A DNA stretch of 64,000 nt from CAVYHJ01 sp963768165 [NCBI: uncultured bacterium] (GCA_963768165.1 CAVYHJ010000011.1:1-64000); one strand, 5' to 3'. Shown: positions 32,222-43,776, counted from the first letter of the stretch. Notes: generated from the letters alone by a model not told the origin. Program-made: numbers and translations.

Positions 32222-34705
32222 TTATTCAGCTTTTGTGTCTGGGGATTCCGTGCCATTTTCGCTGTTTTCTTCATCTTTATCTTTTTCGGCGAGACGCGCG
32301 ACAGCGACCAATTTATCATTTTCATCCAAGCGGATGAGGCGGACTCCTTTGGTATTGCGGGAGATGGAACGGATTTGGGCGATGGGACAACGAATGACAA
32401 TCCCTTGCGCGGTAATCATCATCAATTCATCGGTATCAATGACTTCTTTAATTCCCACGACTTTCCCATTGCGTTCATCAGCTTTGATATTGATGACACC
32501 GGAACCGCCGCGACCTTGCAAGCGATATTCTTCGATGTCGGTGCGTTTGCCGTAACCATTTTCTGTCGCGGTCAGGAGTGTACTTCCTTCGTGAACAATC
32601 TCCATTCCAACGACTTTATCGCCTTTATCCAGACGAATTCCACGAACACCTGCAGCGTTTCTGCCCATACTGCGCACATTGGATTCGTTAAACCGAATGG
32701 CTTGACCCTGCTGAGTGCCGATAAAGATTTGCTGGTTGCCGTCAGTCATTTTCACGGCAGCAAGCGTATCGCCGGGGTCCAAACCAATGGCGATGATACC
32801 GCCACGCCGGGGATTGCCGAAAGCAGACAATACAGTTTTCTTAATCGTGCCTTGTTCTGTGACCATGACGATAAAATGTTTGTCATCAAATTCCCGCACG
32901 GGAATGAAAGCCGTAATCCTATCGTCCTGCCCGACTTGCAATAAATTCACGATAGCTTTGCCTTTAGTGGCACGACCCGCCTGCGGGATTTCATAGACTT
33001 TCAACCAATGCACCTGACCCTTGTCGGTGAAAAATAACATGTAATCATGCGTGGAGGCGAGGAAAAGGTCTTCGACAAAATCCTCCTCTTTGGTTTCCAT
33101 ACCCGTGACGCCGCGCCCGCCGCGCCGCTGGCTCTTATAGGCGGAGGTAGAGAGACGTTTAATATATCCAGTATGGCTGATGGTGATGACCATATTTTCA
33201 TCGGCGATCAGGTCTTCCATTTCGAGTTCTCCTTCCGCTTCGATGATTTCCGTGCGGCGTTCATCGCCGTATTTATCTTTAATTTCGGTTAATTCCTTTT
33301 TGATAATATCGAGTACCATCTGCGGGTTCCGCAAAATGGAGGAGAGATATTCAATGGTCTTGATGACTTCTTTGTATTCTTGGTCAATCTTATCGCGCTC
33401 CAAACCGGTGAGTTGCTGCAACCGCATCGCCAAGATGGCTTCCGCTTGAATTTCTGAAAGTTTATATTTGGCAATTAATTCTTTTTTGGCATCATCAGGT
33501 GTTTCACTGGCGCGAATCAGTTTAATAATGGCGTCGAGATGGTCGAGCGCAATTTTCAACCCTTCCAAGATATGAGCGCGGGCTTTAGCTTTTTCCAAAT
33601 CAAATTTGGTGCGGCGTGTAATAATTTCTTTGCGATGGTCAATGAAAAGCTGCATCATGTTGAGCAGCGTGAGATAGCGCGGAGCGCCGTCTACAATGGC
33701 CAGGTTGATAATGCCAAAAGAAGTTTGTAATTGAGTATGTTTGTAAAGTTGGTTCAGGATAACCTGTGGGATGACATCGCGGCGCAATTCAACAACAATC
33801 CGCATTCCTTCCCTGTCCGATTCATCATTGACGGCGGTAATCCCGTCAATTTTCTTTTCATTCGCCAAAGCGGCGATATTGGTAATCAAATCTTTTTTAT
33901 TGACCTGATAAGGGATTTCCGTAACCACGATTTGAGACTTATTGCTTTTCAAAGTTTCGACAGTGGCTTTGGAACGAATGACGACTTTTCCGCGACCGGT
34001 TTCATAGGCTTCCTTGATTCCCGCGCGTCCCAGGATATACGCACCTGTCGGGAAATCCGGTCCGGTGATATGTTTCATGGCTTCTTTTATCGTTATATCC
34101 GGTTTATCAATCATGGCGATGACGGCTTTACAAACTTCCGTCAAATTGTGCGTAGGAATATTTGTTGCCATCCCGACCGCGATACCGGAAGAACCGTTGA
34201 CCAATAAATTCGGGTAACGTGCGGGAAGAACGGTAGGTTCGGTGGTGGACTCGTCATAATTCGGAATGAAATCCACAGTTTCTTTTTCAATATCGGTCAA
34301 TAATTGTTCGGCGAGCGCATCCATGCGCGCTTCGGTATACCGCATGGCAGCAGGGGAGTCCCCGTCCACAGAACCGAAATTTCCCTGCCCATCAATCAAG
34401 GGATAACGAATCGAGAAATCCTGAACCATTCGCACGAGAGCGTCGTAAATCGAGGCGTCACCGTGCGGATGGAAGTTTTTCATAACTTCGCCAACGATAC
34501 TGGCGGATTTCTTACGCGCCCGGTTGGAAGCCATGTTTTGCTGGTGCATGGCGTAGATAATTCGGCGGTGGACGGGTTTCAAGCCATCGCGGACATCCGG
34601 CAACGCGCGCCCGACAATTACGCTCATGGCGTAATCAAGATAGGATGTCTTCATTTCTTCTTCGATGAGTGTAGGTATAATTCGCTGCCGGTCTTCGATT
34701 AGCAT
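32222..34705 (-). CDS. gyrA: DNA gyrase subunit A
   Basis: 827 residues, normal length. It breaks and rejoins DNA to introduce negative supercoils with GyrB. The catalytic Tyr is in SPAAMRYTEARM (about residue 124). The N-terminal EEEMKTSYLDYAMSVIVGRALPDVRDGLKPVHRRIIYAM and HPHGDASIYDALVRM are standard, and the GyrA box SQRRGGRGVTG (about 540) marks gyrase rather than topoisomerase IV. The C-terminal beta-pinwheel repeats end in an acidic tail. It follows gyrB on the same strand with a 74-base gap that holds a strong hairpin. Confidence 0.97.
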   Translation of the reverse strand: MLIEDRQRIIPTLIEEEMKTSYLDYAMSVIVGRALPDVRDGLKPVHRRIIYAMHQQNMASNRARKKSASIVGEVMKNFHPHGDASIYDALVRMVQDFSIRYPLIDGQGNFGSVDGDSPAAMRYTEARMDALAEQLLTDIEKETVDFIPNYDESTTEPTVLPARYPNLLVNGSSGIAVGMATNIPTHNLTEVCKAVIAMIDKPDITIKEAMKHITGPDFPTGAYILGRAGIKEAYETGRGKVVIRSKATVETLKSNKSQIVVTEIPYQVNKKDLITNIAALANEKKIDGITAVNDESDREGMRIVVELRRDVIPQVILNQLYKHTQLQTSFGIINLAIVDGAPRYLTLLNMMQLFIDHRKEIITRRTKFDLEKAKARAHILEGLKIALDHLDAIIKLIRASETPDDAKKELIAKYKLSEIQAEAILAMRLQQLTGLERDKIDQEYKEVIKTIEYLSSILRNPQMVLDIIKKELTEIKDKYGDERRTEIIEAEGELEMEDLIADENMVITISHTGYIKRLSTSAYKSQRRGGRGVTGMETKEEDFVEDLFLASTHDYMLFFTDKGQVHWLKVYEIPQAGRATKGKAIVNLLQVGQDDRITAFIPVREFDDKHFIVMVTEQGTIKKTVLSAFGNPRRGGIIAIGLDPGDTLAAVKMTDGNQQIFIGTQQGQAIRFNESNVRSMGRNAAGVRGIRLDKGDKVVGMEIVHEGSTLLTATENGYGKRTDIEEYRLQGRGGSGVINIKADERNGKVVGIKEVIDTDELMMITAQGIVIRCPIAQIRSISRNTKGVRLIRLDENDKLVAVARLAEKDKDEENSENGTESPDTKAE

Positions 34706-34731
34706 TTTGTGTGTATTTTCCTTTCTAAATA

Positions 34732-34779
34732 CCTCACCCTCGTCTCCCTCTCCTTAGCAAGGAGAGGGACGGGGAGAGG
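34732..34779. repeat. Hairpin between gyrB and gyrA
   Basis: TCCCTCTCCTT (34745-34755), loop AGC, AAGGAGAGGGA (34759-34769): a perfect 11-bp stem, with an outer CCTCACCC/GGGGAGAGG partial stem. This pyrimidine/purine palindrome resembles a repeat seen in many bacterial genomes. It separates the two gyrase genes and may tune their relative expression. Confidence 0.6.
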
Positions 34780-37266
<2,487 letters not shown>

Positions 37267-37350
37267 TCACGCTCCTTTTCTGATTAATTTTCTAAAAAGT
37301 ATTTACAATTATTTTGCAGAAAAATCATTCGATTTTGAATTGCTATTGAG

Positions 37351-37371
37351 TTGTCCACAGCCTGTGGATAA
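37351..37371. promoter_or_regulatory. Paired DnaA-box-like sites upstream of gyrB
   Basis: TTGTCCACA (37351-37359) and, facing it, TGTGGATAA (37363-37371; reverse complement TTATCCACA, the consensus DnaA box). They are separated by three bases and lie 90 bases upstream of gyrB in a 394-base AT-rich region. The rest of that region, 37261-37654, shows no gene. Two sites are too few to call an origin; DnaA control of gyrB is a simpler reading. Confidence 0.5.
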
Positions 37372-37654
37372 GTAAGAAAAGTATCTAGGGACAAAGATGC
37401 CGGGTAGATTCTATAATTATAATTCTTCTGCCCCTTTTCCCCTGTCACCTAATCTCCATAAATTCAATGGTTTACAGTTAACTCTTTAACTAGGATATTA
37501 TATCAATAAAAGTACTTGATTGTCAACTAAAATGAGGATTATTTTTAGAGTTCTTTTTAAGATGAAAGTGTAGCCGAATATGGTTGGATTTTATTGTTAT
37601 AAATTTAATCTGAAATATTATCAGAAAGAAATGTATTTGGAATTGGCAAAGTAA

Positions 37655-39061
37655 TCAATCCGTTTTACTGCGGAACTCGGACGGGTCAATATTATACTGG
37701 CGTATTTTATAGGACAAGATACGGTCGGTCATTCCCAATTTTCTCGCGGCACGGGATTGCGTCCCTTTGCTTTCCATTAACGCTTCAGTAATGTTTTGAA
37801 TTTCCAGAGCTTTAACTTTTTCCTGCAGGGAACGGTTGTCAACCGCTACATTTTCCCCTTTTGCAGACGCGATTAAAGTCTCATTGGCGGAATGGATTTC
37901 CGCGGCCAGATGTTCCGGTTGGAGAGTGTCTGTATGTACCGTCACAGCGAGCCGTTCCATATAGTTTTCCAATTCCCGGACATTGCCGGGCCAGGAATAG
38001 TTATCTAATATGTTCACTGTCTCCGGAGAAAGATTTAATTTGGGTTTGTTATATTTTTTCGCGAATTTGGTTAGGAAATGGTCGGCTAATAAAATAATAT
38101 CGCTTTTCCGTTCACGCAATGGCGGCAAATGAATCGTTACCACATTCAAGCGATAATATAAGTCTTGACGGAACTGTTTTTCAGCGACTGCTTTTGACAA
38201 ATCCCGGTTGGTTGATGCGATGATGCGGACATCACAATGGACAGTCTTGTTGCCGCCGACCCGTTCAAATTCCTGTTTTTCGATCACGCGTAATAATTTC
38301 GATTGAAGCTCCAAACTCATATCCCCGATCTCATCCAGAAGTAATGTTCCCCCGTGAGCCGATTCGAATTTACCTTCACGACGGGAAATGGCTCCGGTGA
38401 AAGACCCTTTTTCGTGTCCAAAGAATTCGCTCTCTAAAAGAGTAGAAGGAATCGCCGCACAATTTACCGCGACAAACGGAAAGGGCTGGCGTTTGCTTTG
38501 ATAATGGATTGAACGGGCAATTAATTCTTTCCCCGTCCCGCTTTCTCCAGTGAGCAGCACCGTGACGTCTGTCTCCACGATCGACCGAAGGATGTTGAAG
38601 ATTAAACGCATTGCCGGGTGATCGGTTACGATATTTTCGAATCCATACTGGTTAGACAACTCCTTTTTTAAGCGAAGGTTTTCTAAAATAAGTTCTCTGG
38701 TTTCCAAGGCCTTTTTAACGATTACCAGCAATTGGTCATTATTGACAGGTTTGGTTAAAAAATCAAAAGCACCGCCTTTCATGGCTTCGACCGCTTTTTC
38801 CACCGATGCGTGTCCTGTTATCAAAATAACCGGAGCAGGATTGGCACTCTTACGAATCGCTGCCAGGACATCGAGACCGTCAATTTTGGGCATCAAGAAA
38901 TCGGTAACAACGATGTCAATGTCGCCTTTTTTGTAGGCTGAAATACCTTGGTCGCCGTCAATACAGGTGGTGACTTCGTAACCCTCCGAAATAAACAGTA
39001 TTTCCAATAGTCTTAAGATATCTTCATCATCATCAATAATAAGTATATGGGGTATATGCAT
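37655..39061 (-). CDS. NtrC-family sigma-54-dependent response regulator
   Basis: 468 residues: receiver domain (HILIIDDDEDILRLLE, phosphoacceptor Asp in DIVVTDFLMPK, Lys in FLTKPV), AAA+ domain (about 145-370) with Walker A TGESGTGKEL, the sigma-54 contact loop as GSFTGA rather than GAFTGA, Walker B GTLLLDEIGDM and the R-finger SWPGNVRELENY, and a Fis-type helix-turn-helix at the end (SRAARKLGMTDRILSYKIR). It activates sigma-54 promoters upon phosphorylation. The matching sensor may be the NtrY-like kinase at 58881, but they are unlinked. Confidence 0.93.
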   Translation of the reverse strand: MHIPHILIIDDDEDILRLLEILFISEGYEVTTCIDGDQGISAYKKGDIDIVVTDFLMPKIDGLDVLAAIRKSANPAPVILITGHASVEKAVEAMKGGAFDFLTKPVNNDQLLVIVKKALETRELILENLRLKKELSNQYGFENIVTDHPAMRLIFNILRSIVETDVTVLLTGESGTGKELIARSIHYQSKRQPFPFVAVNCAAIPSTLLESEFFGHEKGSFTGAISRREGKFESAHGGTLLLDEIGDMSLELQSKLLRVIEKQEFERVGGNKTVHCDVRIIASTNRDLSKAVAEKQFRQDLYYRLNVVTIHLPPLRERKSDIILLADHFLTKFAKKYNKPKLNLSPETVNILDNYSWPGNVRELENYMERLAVTVHTDTLQPEHLAAEIHSANETLIASAKGENVAVDNRSLQEKVKALEIQNITEALMESKGTQSRAARKLGMTDRILSYKIRQYNIDPSEFRSKTD

Positions 39062-39139
39062 ACGAAATTGTACCTTATTTCCTACGAAAATGTAACTCTA
39101 TAGAAGTTTTAGATTTTAATCAATGGTGGGGATAAGAAT

Positions 39140-39826
39140 CTAGGTTTTCCGAATAATTCCAAAGGGAGTTAATTCGTCGGATTGACCTAAAGGATTATCT
39201 TTCAAAATCTTTTGAACGAGTTCTTTATTGACACCGGAGGAATGTCCCAAAACCCAGGAACCGCCGATGTCGTTGACATCTACGACAGCGGCTTCCGCGC
39301 CGGTTTTCGACTTAATATTTTCCGCGACTTTGTCCGGGTCTTTGGGTCCTTTGATGACACAGTTATGATAAGGTTCTACGGGAGTGGTGTACGCGGCATC
39401 GATGGTGGCGGCTTGCATTCCGGCAATGCGGTAAAAATCTCCCCGTCGTCCTACGAGTTTTCCAAGAACACCGACAATTCCCGCCGCGATAATTCGCAGA
39501 TGTCCCGTTTCATCAATGGCGCATTGCATACTGTAAGGACTGCGTAATCCTGTGCCGTAACTAACTTTCCGAACGCCCCGCCACATCATTTTAGCCAATA
39601 AACCTACTTTGATTTTATCCACCGGAACAGCACGCCCTTGCGTGATAGCCACGACTTTTTCACTAATGAAAATAATATCGCCGGTTTTTAAAATATCTTT
39701 GGTGTATTTGGAAATAAACTCTTCCGGTTTTTCTCCCGGCACGATAATATGGGTCTTTACGGGAATTCGCAAGTAAGTAATGCCGTCAACGACAATGGTG
39801 GGACTTTTTGGTTTTTTCTCTGTCAT
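39140..39826 (-). CDS. Coenzyme F420-0:L-glutamate ligase (CofE)-like protein
   Basis: 228 residues resembling PF01996: PVKTHIIVPGEKPEEFISKYTKDIL, GDIIFISEKVVAITQGRAVP, and the segments AAYTTPVEPYHNCVIKGPKDPDKVAE and AAVVDVNDIGGSWVLGHS. In F420 producers CofE adds glutamates to F420-0; in most bacteria without F420 such homologs have unknown roles. It lies three bases after argF on the same strand, so it is co-transcribed with argDF; no other F420 gene is visible. The ligase activity on an arginine-related or other substrate is conceivable but not shown. Confidence 0.8.
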   Translation of the reverse strand: MTEKKPKSPTIVVDGITYLRIPVKTHIIVPGEKPEEFISKYTKDILKTGDIIFISEKVVAITQGRAVPVDKIKVGLLAKMMWRGVRKVSYGTGLRSPYSMQCAIDETGHLRIIAAGIVGVLGKLVGRRGDFYRIAGMQAATIDAAYTTPVEPYHNCVIKGPKDPDKVAENIKSKTGAEAAVVDVNDIGGSWVLGHSSGVNKELVQKILKDNPLGQSDELTPFGIIRKT

Positions 39827-39829
39827 GAA

Positions 39830-40777
39830 TTATTTCAACAATTTATTAAAGACATCCGGACACATCAGCCAAACCAGAACCGCCTTTTGCGCATGCAACC
39901 GGTTTTCCGCCTGGTCGAAAACAATCGAATTTTTTCCATCTATCACATCATCTGTGATTTCTTCACCGCGATGCGCAGGTAAACAGTGCATGACCAATAC
40001 ATCTTTTTCCGCACGTTCCACCAAAGTTTTGTTAATTTGATAATACTTGAATACTTTTTTCCGTATTTCCTGCTCTTTTTCCTGACCCATGCTCGCCCAG
40101 ATATCTGTATATACCACATCGGCATTCTTGACGGCTGACAAAGGATCGTGCGTTATCGTGATTTTTGCTCCAGTCTTTCGACCATATGATTTGGCGAAGT
40201 CAACGGCAGACTTGGATGCTTCATATCCCTTGGGGCAAGCCAGGGTAAAATTCAATCCAAGAATTCCGGTGGCGAACAGCCAGGAATTACAGACGTTATT
40301 GCCGTCCCCCACGTAAACGATTTTTAATTTTCGCAAGTCTTTGCGATATTCCGAAAGGGTCAGCAAGTCTCCCAAAATCTGACAAGGATGGCTGAAGTCT
40401 GTCAACCCGTTGATAACTGGAATTGTGGATTCCCGCGCCAGTTCCTCTACAGCATGATGTGCAAATGTCCGAATCATGACTCCATCCATAAGCCGGGAAA
40501 ATAATTTCGCCAGGTCGTGAATAGATTCCCGTTTACCAAAACCGATTTCCGATTCGCTCAACACAATCGAATGTCCGCCTAATTGGTACATGCCTACATC
40601 AAATGAAATCCGTGTCCGCGCCGAGGGTTTATGAAAAATCAATCCCAACGTTTTTCCAGTTAACGGAGTAAACATCTCACCCTTTTTTTGTTTTTTCTTG
40701 ATAACTTTGGCGACATGCAAGAGATTGGCTATTTCCTTTGCCGACAGATCTTTCAGTGAAATTAAATCTTTTTTCAT
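39830..40777 (-). CDS. argF: Ornithine carbamoyltransferase
   Basis: 315 residues. It forms citrulline from ornithine and carbamoyl phosphate. The carbamoyl phosphate site KPSARTRISFDVG (S-x-R-T-R), the signature HPCQILGDLLTLSE and the ornithine-binding loop VLVMHCLPAHRGEEI are present, which distinguishes it from aspartate carbamoyltransferase. One base separates it from argD, so the two are co-transcribed, with a CofE-like gene next. Confidence 0.95.
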   Translation of the reverse strand: MKKDLISLKDLSAKEIANLLHVAKVIKKKQKKGEMFTPLTGKTLGLIFHKPSARTRISFDVGMYQLGGHSIVLSESEIGFGKRESIHDLAKLFSRLMDGVMIRTFAHHAVEELARESTIPVINGLTDFSHPCQILGDLLTLSEYRKDLRKLKIVYVGDGNNVCNSWLFATGILGLNFTLACPKGYEASKSAVDFAKSYGRKTGAKITITHDPLSAVKNADVVYTDIWASMGQEKEQEIRKKVFKYYQINKTLVERAEKDVLVMHCLPAHRGEEITDDVIDGKNSIVFDQAENRLHAQKAVLVWLMCPDVFNKLLK

Positions 40778-40778
40778 A

Positions 40779-41972
40779 TTATTTAATTTCCTGAAATACG
40801 GATTTAATAATTTCCAATGCGCGCTCGATATCCTCTTGAGTAACGATTAAAGGCGGGACAAATCGTAAGGTAGTATCCGCCGCGCAGTTTGTCAGCAAGC
40901 CTTTTTCCATGCATTTCTTAACCAGGTCGGCACAAGACCGGTCGAGTTGAATTCCAATCATCAATCCTCTTCCCCGGATTTCTTTCATCATGGGAAATTC
41001 GAGTTGCAACGCCCGTAGTTGGGTCATAAAGAAATCTCCCATTTGTGCTGCGTTCTCTGTCAACTTTTCATCTCGAATAGTAGTTAACGTCGCATATGCC
41101 GCCGCGGAACAAAGGGGATTCCCGCCGAATGTCGCCGCGTGATTCCCGGGACTGAATGCAGCAGCAACTTTATCGGTCGTGACTATCGCGCCCATCGGAA
41201 CGCCTCCGGCGAGTCCTTTCGCCAATGTCATAATATCGGGTGCCACGCCTGAATATTGGTGGGCGAAGAATTGTCCGGTTCTGCCCAACCCGCATTGTAC
41301 TTCATCATAAATCAATAAGGCATTATTCTCGTCGCACAACTGCCGGACGCCTTGCAGATATTCATTGGTGGCGGGATAAACTCCGCTTTCCCCTTGCACG
41401 GGTTCAATGATGACGGCGCAAGTTTTCCTGGAAATTTTCTCTTTCATGGAAGTTAAGTCATTCAATTTTGCATAATAGAATCCCGGTACCAACGGTTCAA
41501 ACCCTTTGTGGTATTTGGGTTGGCCGGTGGCGGTTAATGCCGCATACGTCCGTCCGTGAAAGGAGTTTTCCAATGAAATGATTTCATATTTGTCTTCCGA
41601 GAAATTAAGTTTGGCGTATTTCCGTGCGAGTTTAAACGCTCCTTCATTGGCTTCCGCGCCACTATTGCAGAAAAAACATTTCTGCCCAAAAGATAATTCG
41701 CACAAGAGTTTGGCGACCTTGACCTGCGGTTCGATATAATACAAATTGGAGACGTGAATCAGCGTTTCGATTTGTCTTTTTACTGCTTCCACGATTTTCG
41801 GATGGCAATGTCCCAGCAGGTTGACGGCAATCCCCGCGACAAAATCCAAATACTCTTTCCCTTCGGGGTCCCAAACAGAAACACCTTTCCCCCGCACCAG
41901 CGCGATAGGCCGATCACCGTAGGTATTGATGATATACTGGTTTGCCAGTTGTTTAATTTCTTTGGTATTCAT
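40779..41972 (-). CDS. argD: Acetylornithine aminotransferase
   Basis: About 397 residues from ATG 41972, where GAGGTAGCT provides the ribosome site; an upstream ATG at 42023 is in frame but lacks one. PLP-dependent class III aminotransferase: FVAGIAVNLLGHCHPKIVEA, FFCNSGAEANEGAFKLARKY, FHGRTYAALTATGQ, LIYDEVQCGLGRTGQFFAHQ and the PLP Lys in LAKGLAGGVPMGAIV. First gene of an arg operon with argF; acts in arginine synthesis and perhaps also as the N-succinyl-DAP aminotransferase. Confidence 0.93.
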   Translation of the reverse strand: MNTKEIKQLANQYIINTYGDRPIALVRGKGVSVWDPEGKEYLDFVAGIAVNLLGHCHPKIVEAVKRQIETLIHVSNLYYIEPQVKVAKLLCELSFGQKCFFCNSGAEANEGAFKLARKYAKLNFSEDKYEIISLENSFHGRTYAALTATGQPKYHKGFEPLVPGFYYAKLNDLTSMKEKISRKTCAVIIEPVQGESGVYPATNEYLQGVRQLCDENNALLIYDEVQCGLGRTGQFFAHQYSGVAPDIMTLAKGLAGGVPMGAIVTTDKVAAAFSPGNHAATFGGNPLCSAAAYATLTTIRDEKLTENAAQMGDFFMTQLRALQLEFPMMKEIRGRGLMIGIQLDRSCADLVKKCMEKGLLTNCAADTTLRFVPPLIVTQEDIERALEIIKSVFQEIK

Positions 41973-42215
41973 AGCTACCTCAAACATTTTCTCTGCTTCT
42001 ATGTTTCGCAAAATAAATTTCATATTCCCTATTTCTAATAATAGTAAAGATAGCAGATAATCCTATCAAACACTACCTTCTATCGCAAATGTAAGATGCA
42101 CTGAAATAGGGAGTTAGGGGAAGAGAATAGAAGAAAAGGTAATCAATCCATTTACCTCGCTATCCTTTCTCAAGCTGGCTTAGAAATTTTTCGGGATGTA
42201 ATTCAATTTCTCTTA

Positions 42216-42250
42216 GAATCGGCGTTGGCTCCAGCGCGGTGTTAGGAGGC
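42216..42250 (-). other. Half attC-like site downstream of the cassette
   Basis: On the minus strand CCTAACACCGCGCTGGAGCC followed by AACGCCGATT matches the same segment of the complete site at about 42808-42839 (CTAGCACCGCACTGG, GCCAACGCCGACT). The 3' half with the second core is missing, so the array appears to end or be truncated here. Confidence 0.65.
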
Positions 42251-42284
42251 TTTCGTGTAAATCTCATCTAGCCCTCAAAGATCA

Positions 42285-42698
42285 TTACGATCTTTTGGGG
42301 ACAAACCGCCAGTCTTGGTCCGCAGTGAGTATAGTTGTAGGGCCAGATGGGGCCAAAAATATGTTCACTATAAACTCGTAAGGAGCCACGGAAATACCAC
42401 ATGCGGGTTCTCCTAAGTTGGCCTTCAGTTTTTGGGTAATTAAGGTGCTGCTGGTCTTCTCTGCCTCGTCAATCGCATTACGAACCGCTATTTGAGGGTT
42501 GGGTTCAAATCCAACCGAGAATTCGGCATGCTGGAAAACAGCTACCACGAGATCTTTGAAAAGGGATAAGTGAATGTTACAAACGACATCAATATCACCA
42601 AGCCAACGCCTCTCTGCTTCTGAGAATGTTTGCTTTATGAAAATGGTAGAGATTTTCTTAACCACTTTCGGATCAATTTCATGAATTTTATTATTCAT
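42285..42698 (-). CDS. Integron-type cassette gene, unknown product
   Basis: 137 residues from ATG 42698, with AGGAGATAGAG just upstream, 15 bases after the GTTAGGC core of the preceding attC-like site. The protein (KIHEIDPKVVKKISTIFIKQTF, FKDLVVAVFQHAEFSVGFEPNPQIAVRN, IFLAPSGPTTILTADQDW) has no family I recognise. The placement directly after the core and before a second attC-like sequence is the standard cassette arrangement. The frame is complete. A longer frame starts at 42737 across the core and is rejected. Confidence 0.65.
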   Translation of the reverse strand: MNNKIHEIDPKVVKKISTIFIKQTFSEAERRWLGDIDVVCNIHLSLFKDLVVAVFQHAEFSVGFEPNPQIAVRNAIDEAEKTSSTLITQKLKANLGEPACGISVAPYEFIVNIFLAPSGPTTILTADQDWRFVPKRS

Positions 42699-42712
42699 CT
42701 CTATCTCCTGAC

Positions 42713-42839
42713 GCCTAACGATCCAAAGCCACGCCACGCCGACGTGGCGGGTGGCTCTGCTGGCTCGATAATCGTTGTATAACCCAAACCATCCATAAAC
42801 TCAAGGGCAGTCGGCGTTGGCACCAGTGCGGTGCTAGAC
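42713..42839 (-). other. attC-like recombination site (about 127 bases)
   Basis: Read on the minus strand it begins near GTCTAGC (42839-42833; consensus RYYYAAC with one deviation) and ends with GTTAGGC (42719-42713; consensus GTTRRRY, exact). The ends are imperfectly complementary: CCAACGCCGAC near the start faces GTCGGCGTGG near the end. Length is within the range of long attC sites such as the Vibrio VCRs. No integrase or attI is in the window. Confidence 0.7.
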
Positions 42840-42972
42840 GCAATTTTTGTTTAATTATAGATATTAAATATCCCCTATGTCAATCATGAAATAAAGAAAG
42901 TAGGAACACCATCTACGCCTGACAGAGCGCAAAGACGGGTCTGAGGAATTAAATCCCTACTAGTTTTTGATC

Positions 42973-43000
42973 TAGACATAAAGGGAAAATGATTTATACT
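42973..43000 (+). promoter_or_regulatory. Likely promoter of eda
   Basis: TAGACA (42973-42978), 16-base spacer, TATACT (42995-43000). It would start transcription near 43007, about 100 bases before the eda ATG. Confidence 0.4.
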
Positions 43001-43030
43001 AGCAGTTTTAAGGTTAAATGAAGAGATGTT

Positions 43031-43084
43031 AATGGAGTAAGTTAGGGTAATGCCTCAGGGCAAAAATAATTTACTCCATTTTTT
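43031..43084 (+). promoter_or_regulatory. Structured leader/terminator hairpin before eda
   Basis: AATGGAGTAA (43031-43040) is the exact reverse complement of TTACTCCATT (43071-43080), and the right arm runs into TTTT. An inner small stem, TGCC-TCAG-GGCA, lies at about 43051-43062. As it sits between the promoter and the eda start, it could be a small terminated RNA or an attenuator controlling eda. It does not match a riboswitch class I know. Confidence 0.5.
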
Positions 43085-43107
43085 CCCATTGTGATATATT
43101 TGTTAGT

Positions 43108-43749
43108 ATGCATGAGACGGTAGAGCGCATTGAAAAGGAAAGAGTGGTTGGGATAATCCGGACGGATACGGCTGAGCAGGCGTATCAAGCGGCGTTGGCT
43201 GCGATTAAAGGCGGATTAAAATTGGTAGAGATCACTCTGACGATTCCTGACGCCTATAATGTCATTGGTGATTTAACCAGCCATAAAAATGTTTTAATCG
43301 CGGCGGGAACGGTTCTCAACGCGGAGATGGCAGAATTGGCGATAGATGCCGGAGTGAAATGGATTATTTCCCCCCACACCGACCCGGAGATTATATCCTA
43401 TTGCAAATTTCGGCATACCTGTGTGAGTCCGGGTGCCCTGTCTCCCAATGAAGTGTATAATGCTTGGAATTTGGGCGCGGATATTGTCAAAGTATTTCCA
43501 ATTAAAAGTGTTGCCGGTTCCCGCCATATACGTTCCCTGTTGGACCCTTTGCCGTTTTTAAAACTTATGCCCACCGGCTCCATCTTCGCGGATGAAACAT
43601 TGGAATATCTGGAAGCGGGCGCAATAGCCGTCGGATTGGGGTCGACTATCTTCGACAAGGAAGCGATAAAAACCCAAAATTACGGTGTCATTACCGAGAA
43701 AACCCGTAAATTACTTACCATGCTCCAAGGTTGGTATCAATCCAAGTAA
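43108..43749 (+). CDS. eda: 2-keto-3-deoxy-6-phosphogluconate/4-hydroxy-2-oxoglutarate aldolase
   Basis: 213-residue class I aldolase (TIM barrel). The catalytic Glu is in GLKLVEITLTIPD and the Schiff-base Lys in ADIVKVFPIKSVAG; IAAGTVLNAEMAELAIDAGVKWIISPH and KLMPTGSIFADETLEYLEAGAIAVGLGS are standard. It splits KDPG in the Entner-Doudoroff route or hydroxyoxoglutarate in other pathways. No edd or kinase gene is near. The leader contains a terminator-like hairpin. Confidence 0.9.
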   Translation: MHETVERIEKERVVGIIRTDTAEQAYQAALAAIKGGLKLVEITLTIPDAYNVIGDLTSHKNVLIAAGTVLNAEMAELAIDAGVKWIISPHTDPEIISYCKFRHTCVSPGALSPNEVYNAWNLGADIVKVFPIKSVAGSRHIRSLLDPLPFLKLMPTGSIFADETLEYLEAGAIAVGLGSTIFDKEAIKTQNYGVITEKTRKLLTMLQGWYQSK

Positions 43750-43776
43750 ATTGTCTATAGTGTAGACAATTTATCC
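43750..43776 (+). terminator. Terminator of eda
   Basis: ATTGTCTA (43750-43757), loop TAGTG, TAGACAAT (43763-43770): perfect 8-bp stem, overlapping the stop codon region, then TTATCCCCTTTT. Confidence 0.6.

Noticed and set aside
37351-37371. Chromosomal origin at the DnaA boxes
   Set aside because: Only two boxes, no dnaA or dnaN, and gene direction does not switch here.
42699-42737. Longer start for the cassette gene
   Set aside because: It crosses the recombination core; the ATG at 42698 has the ribosome site.
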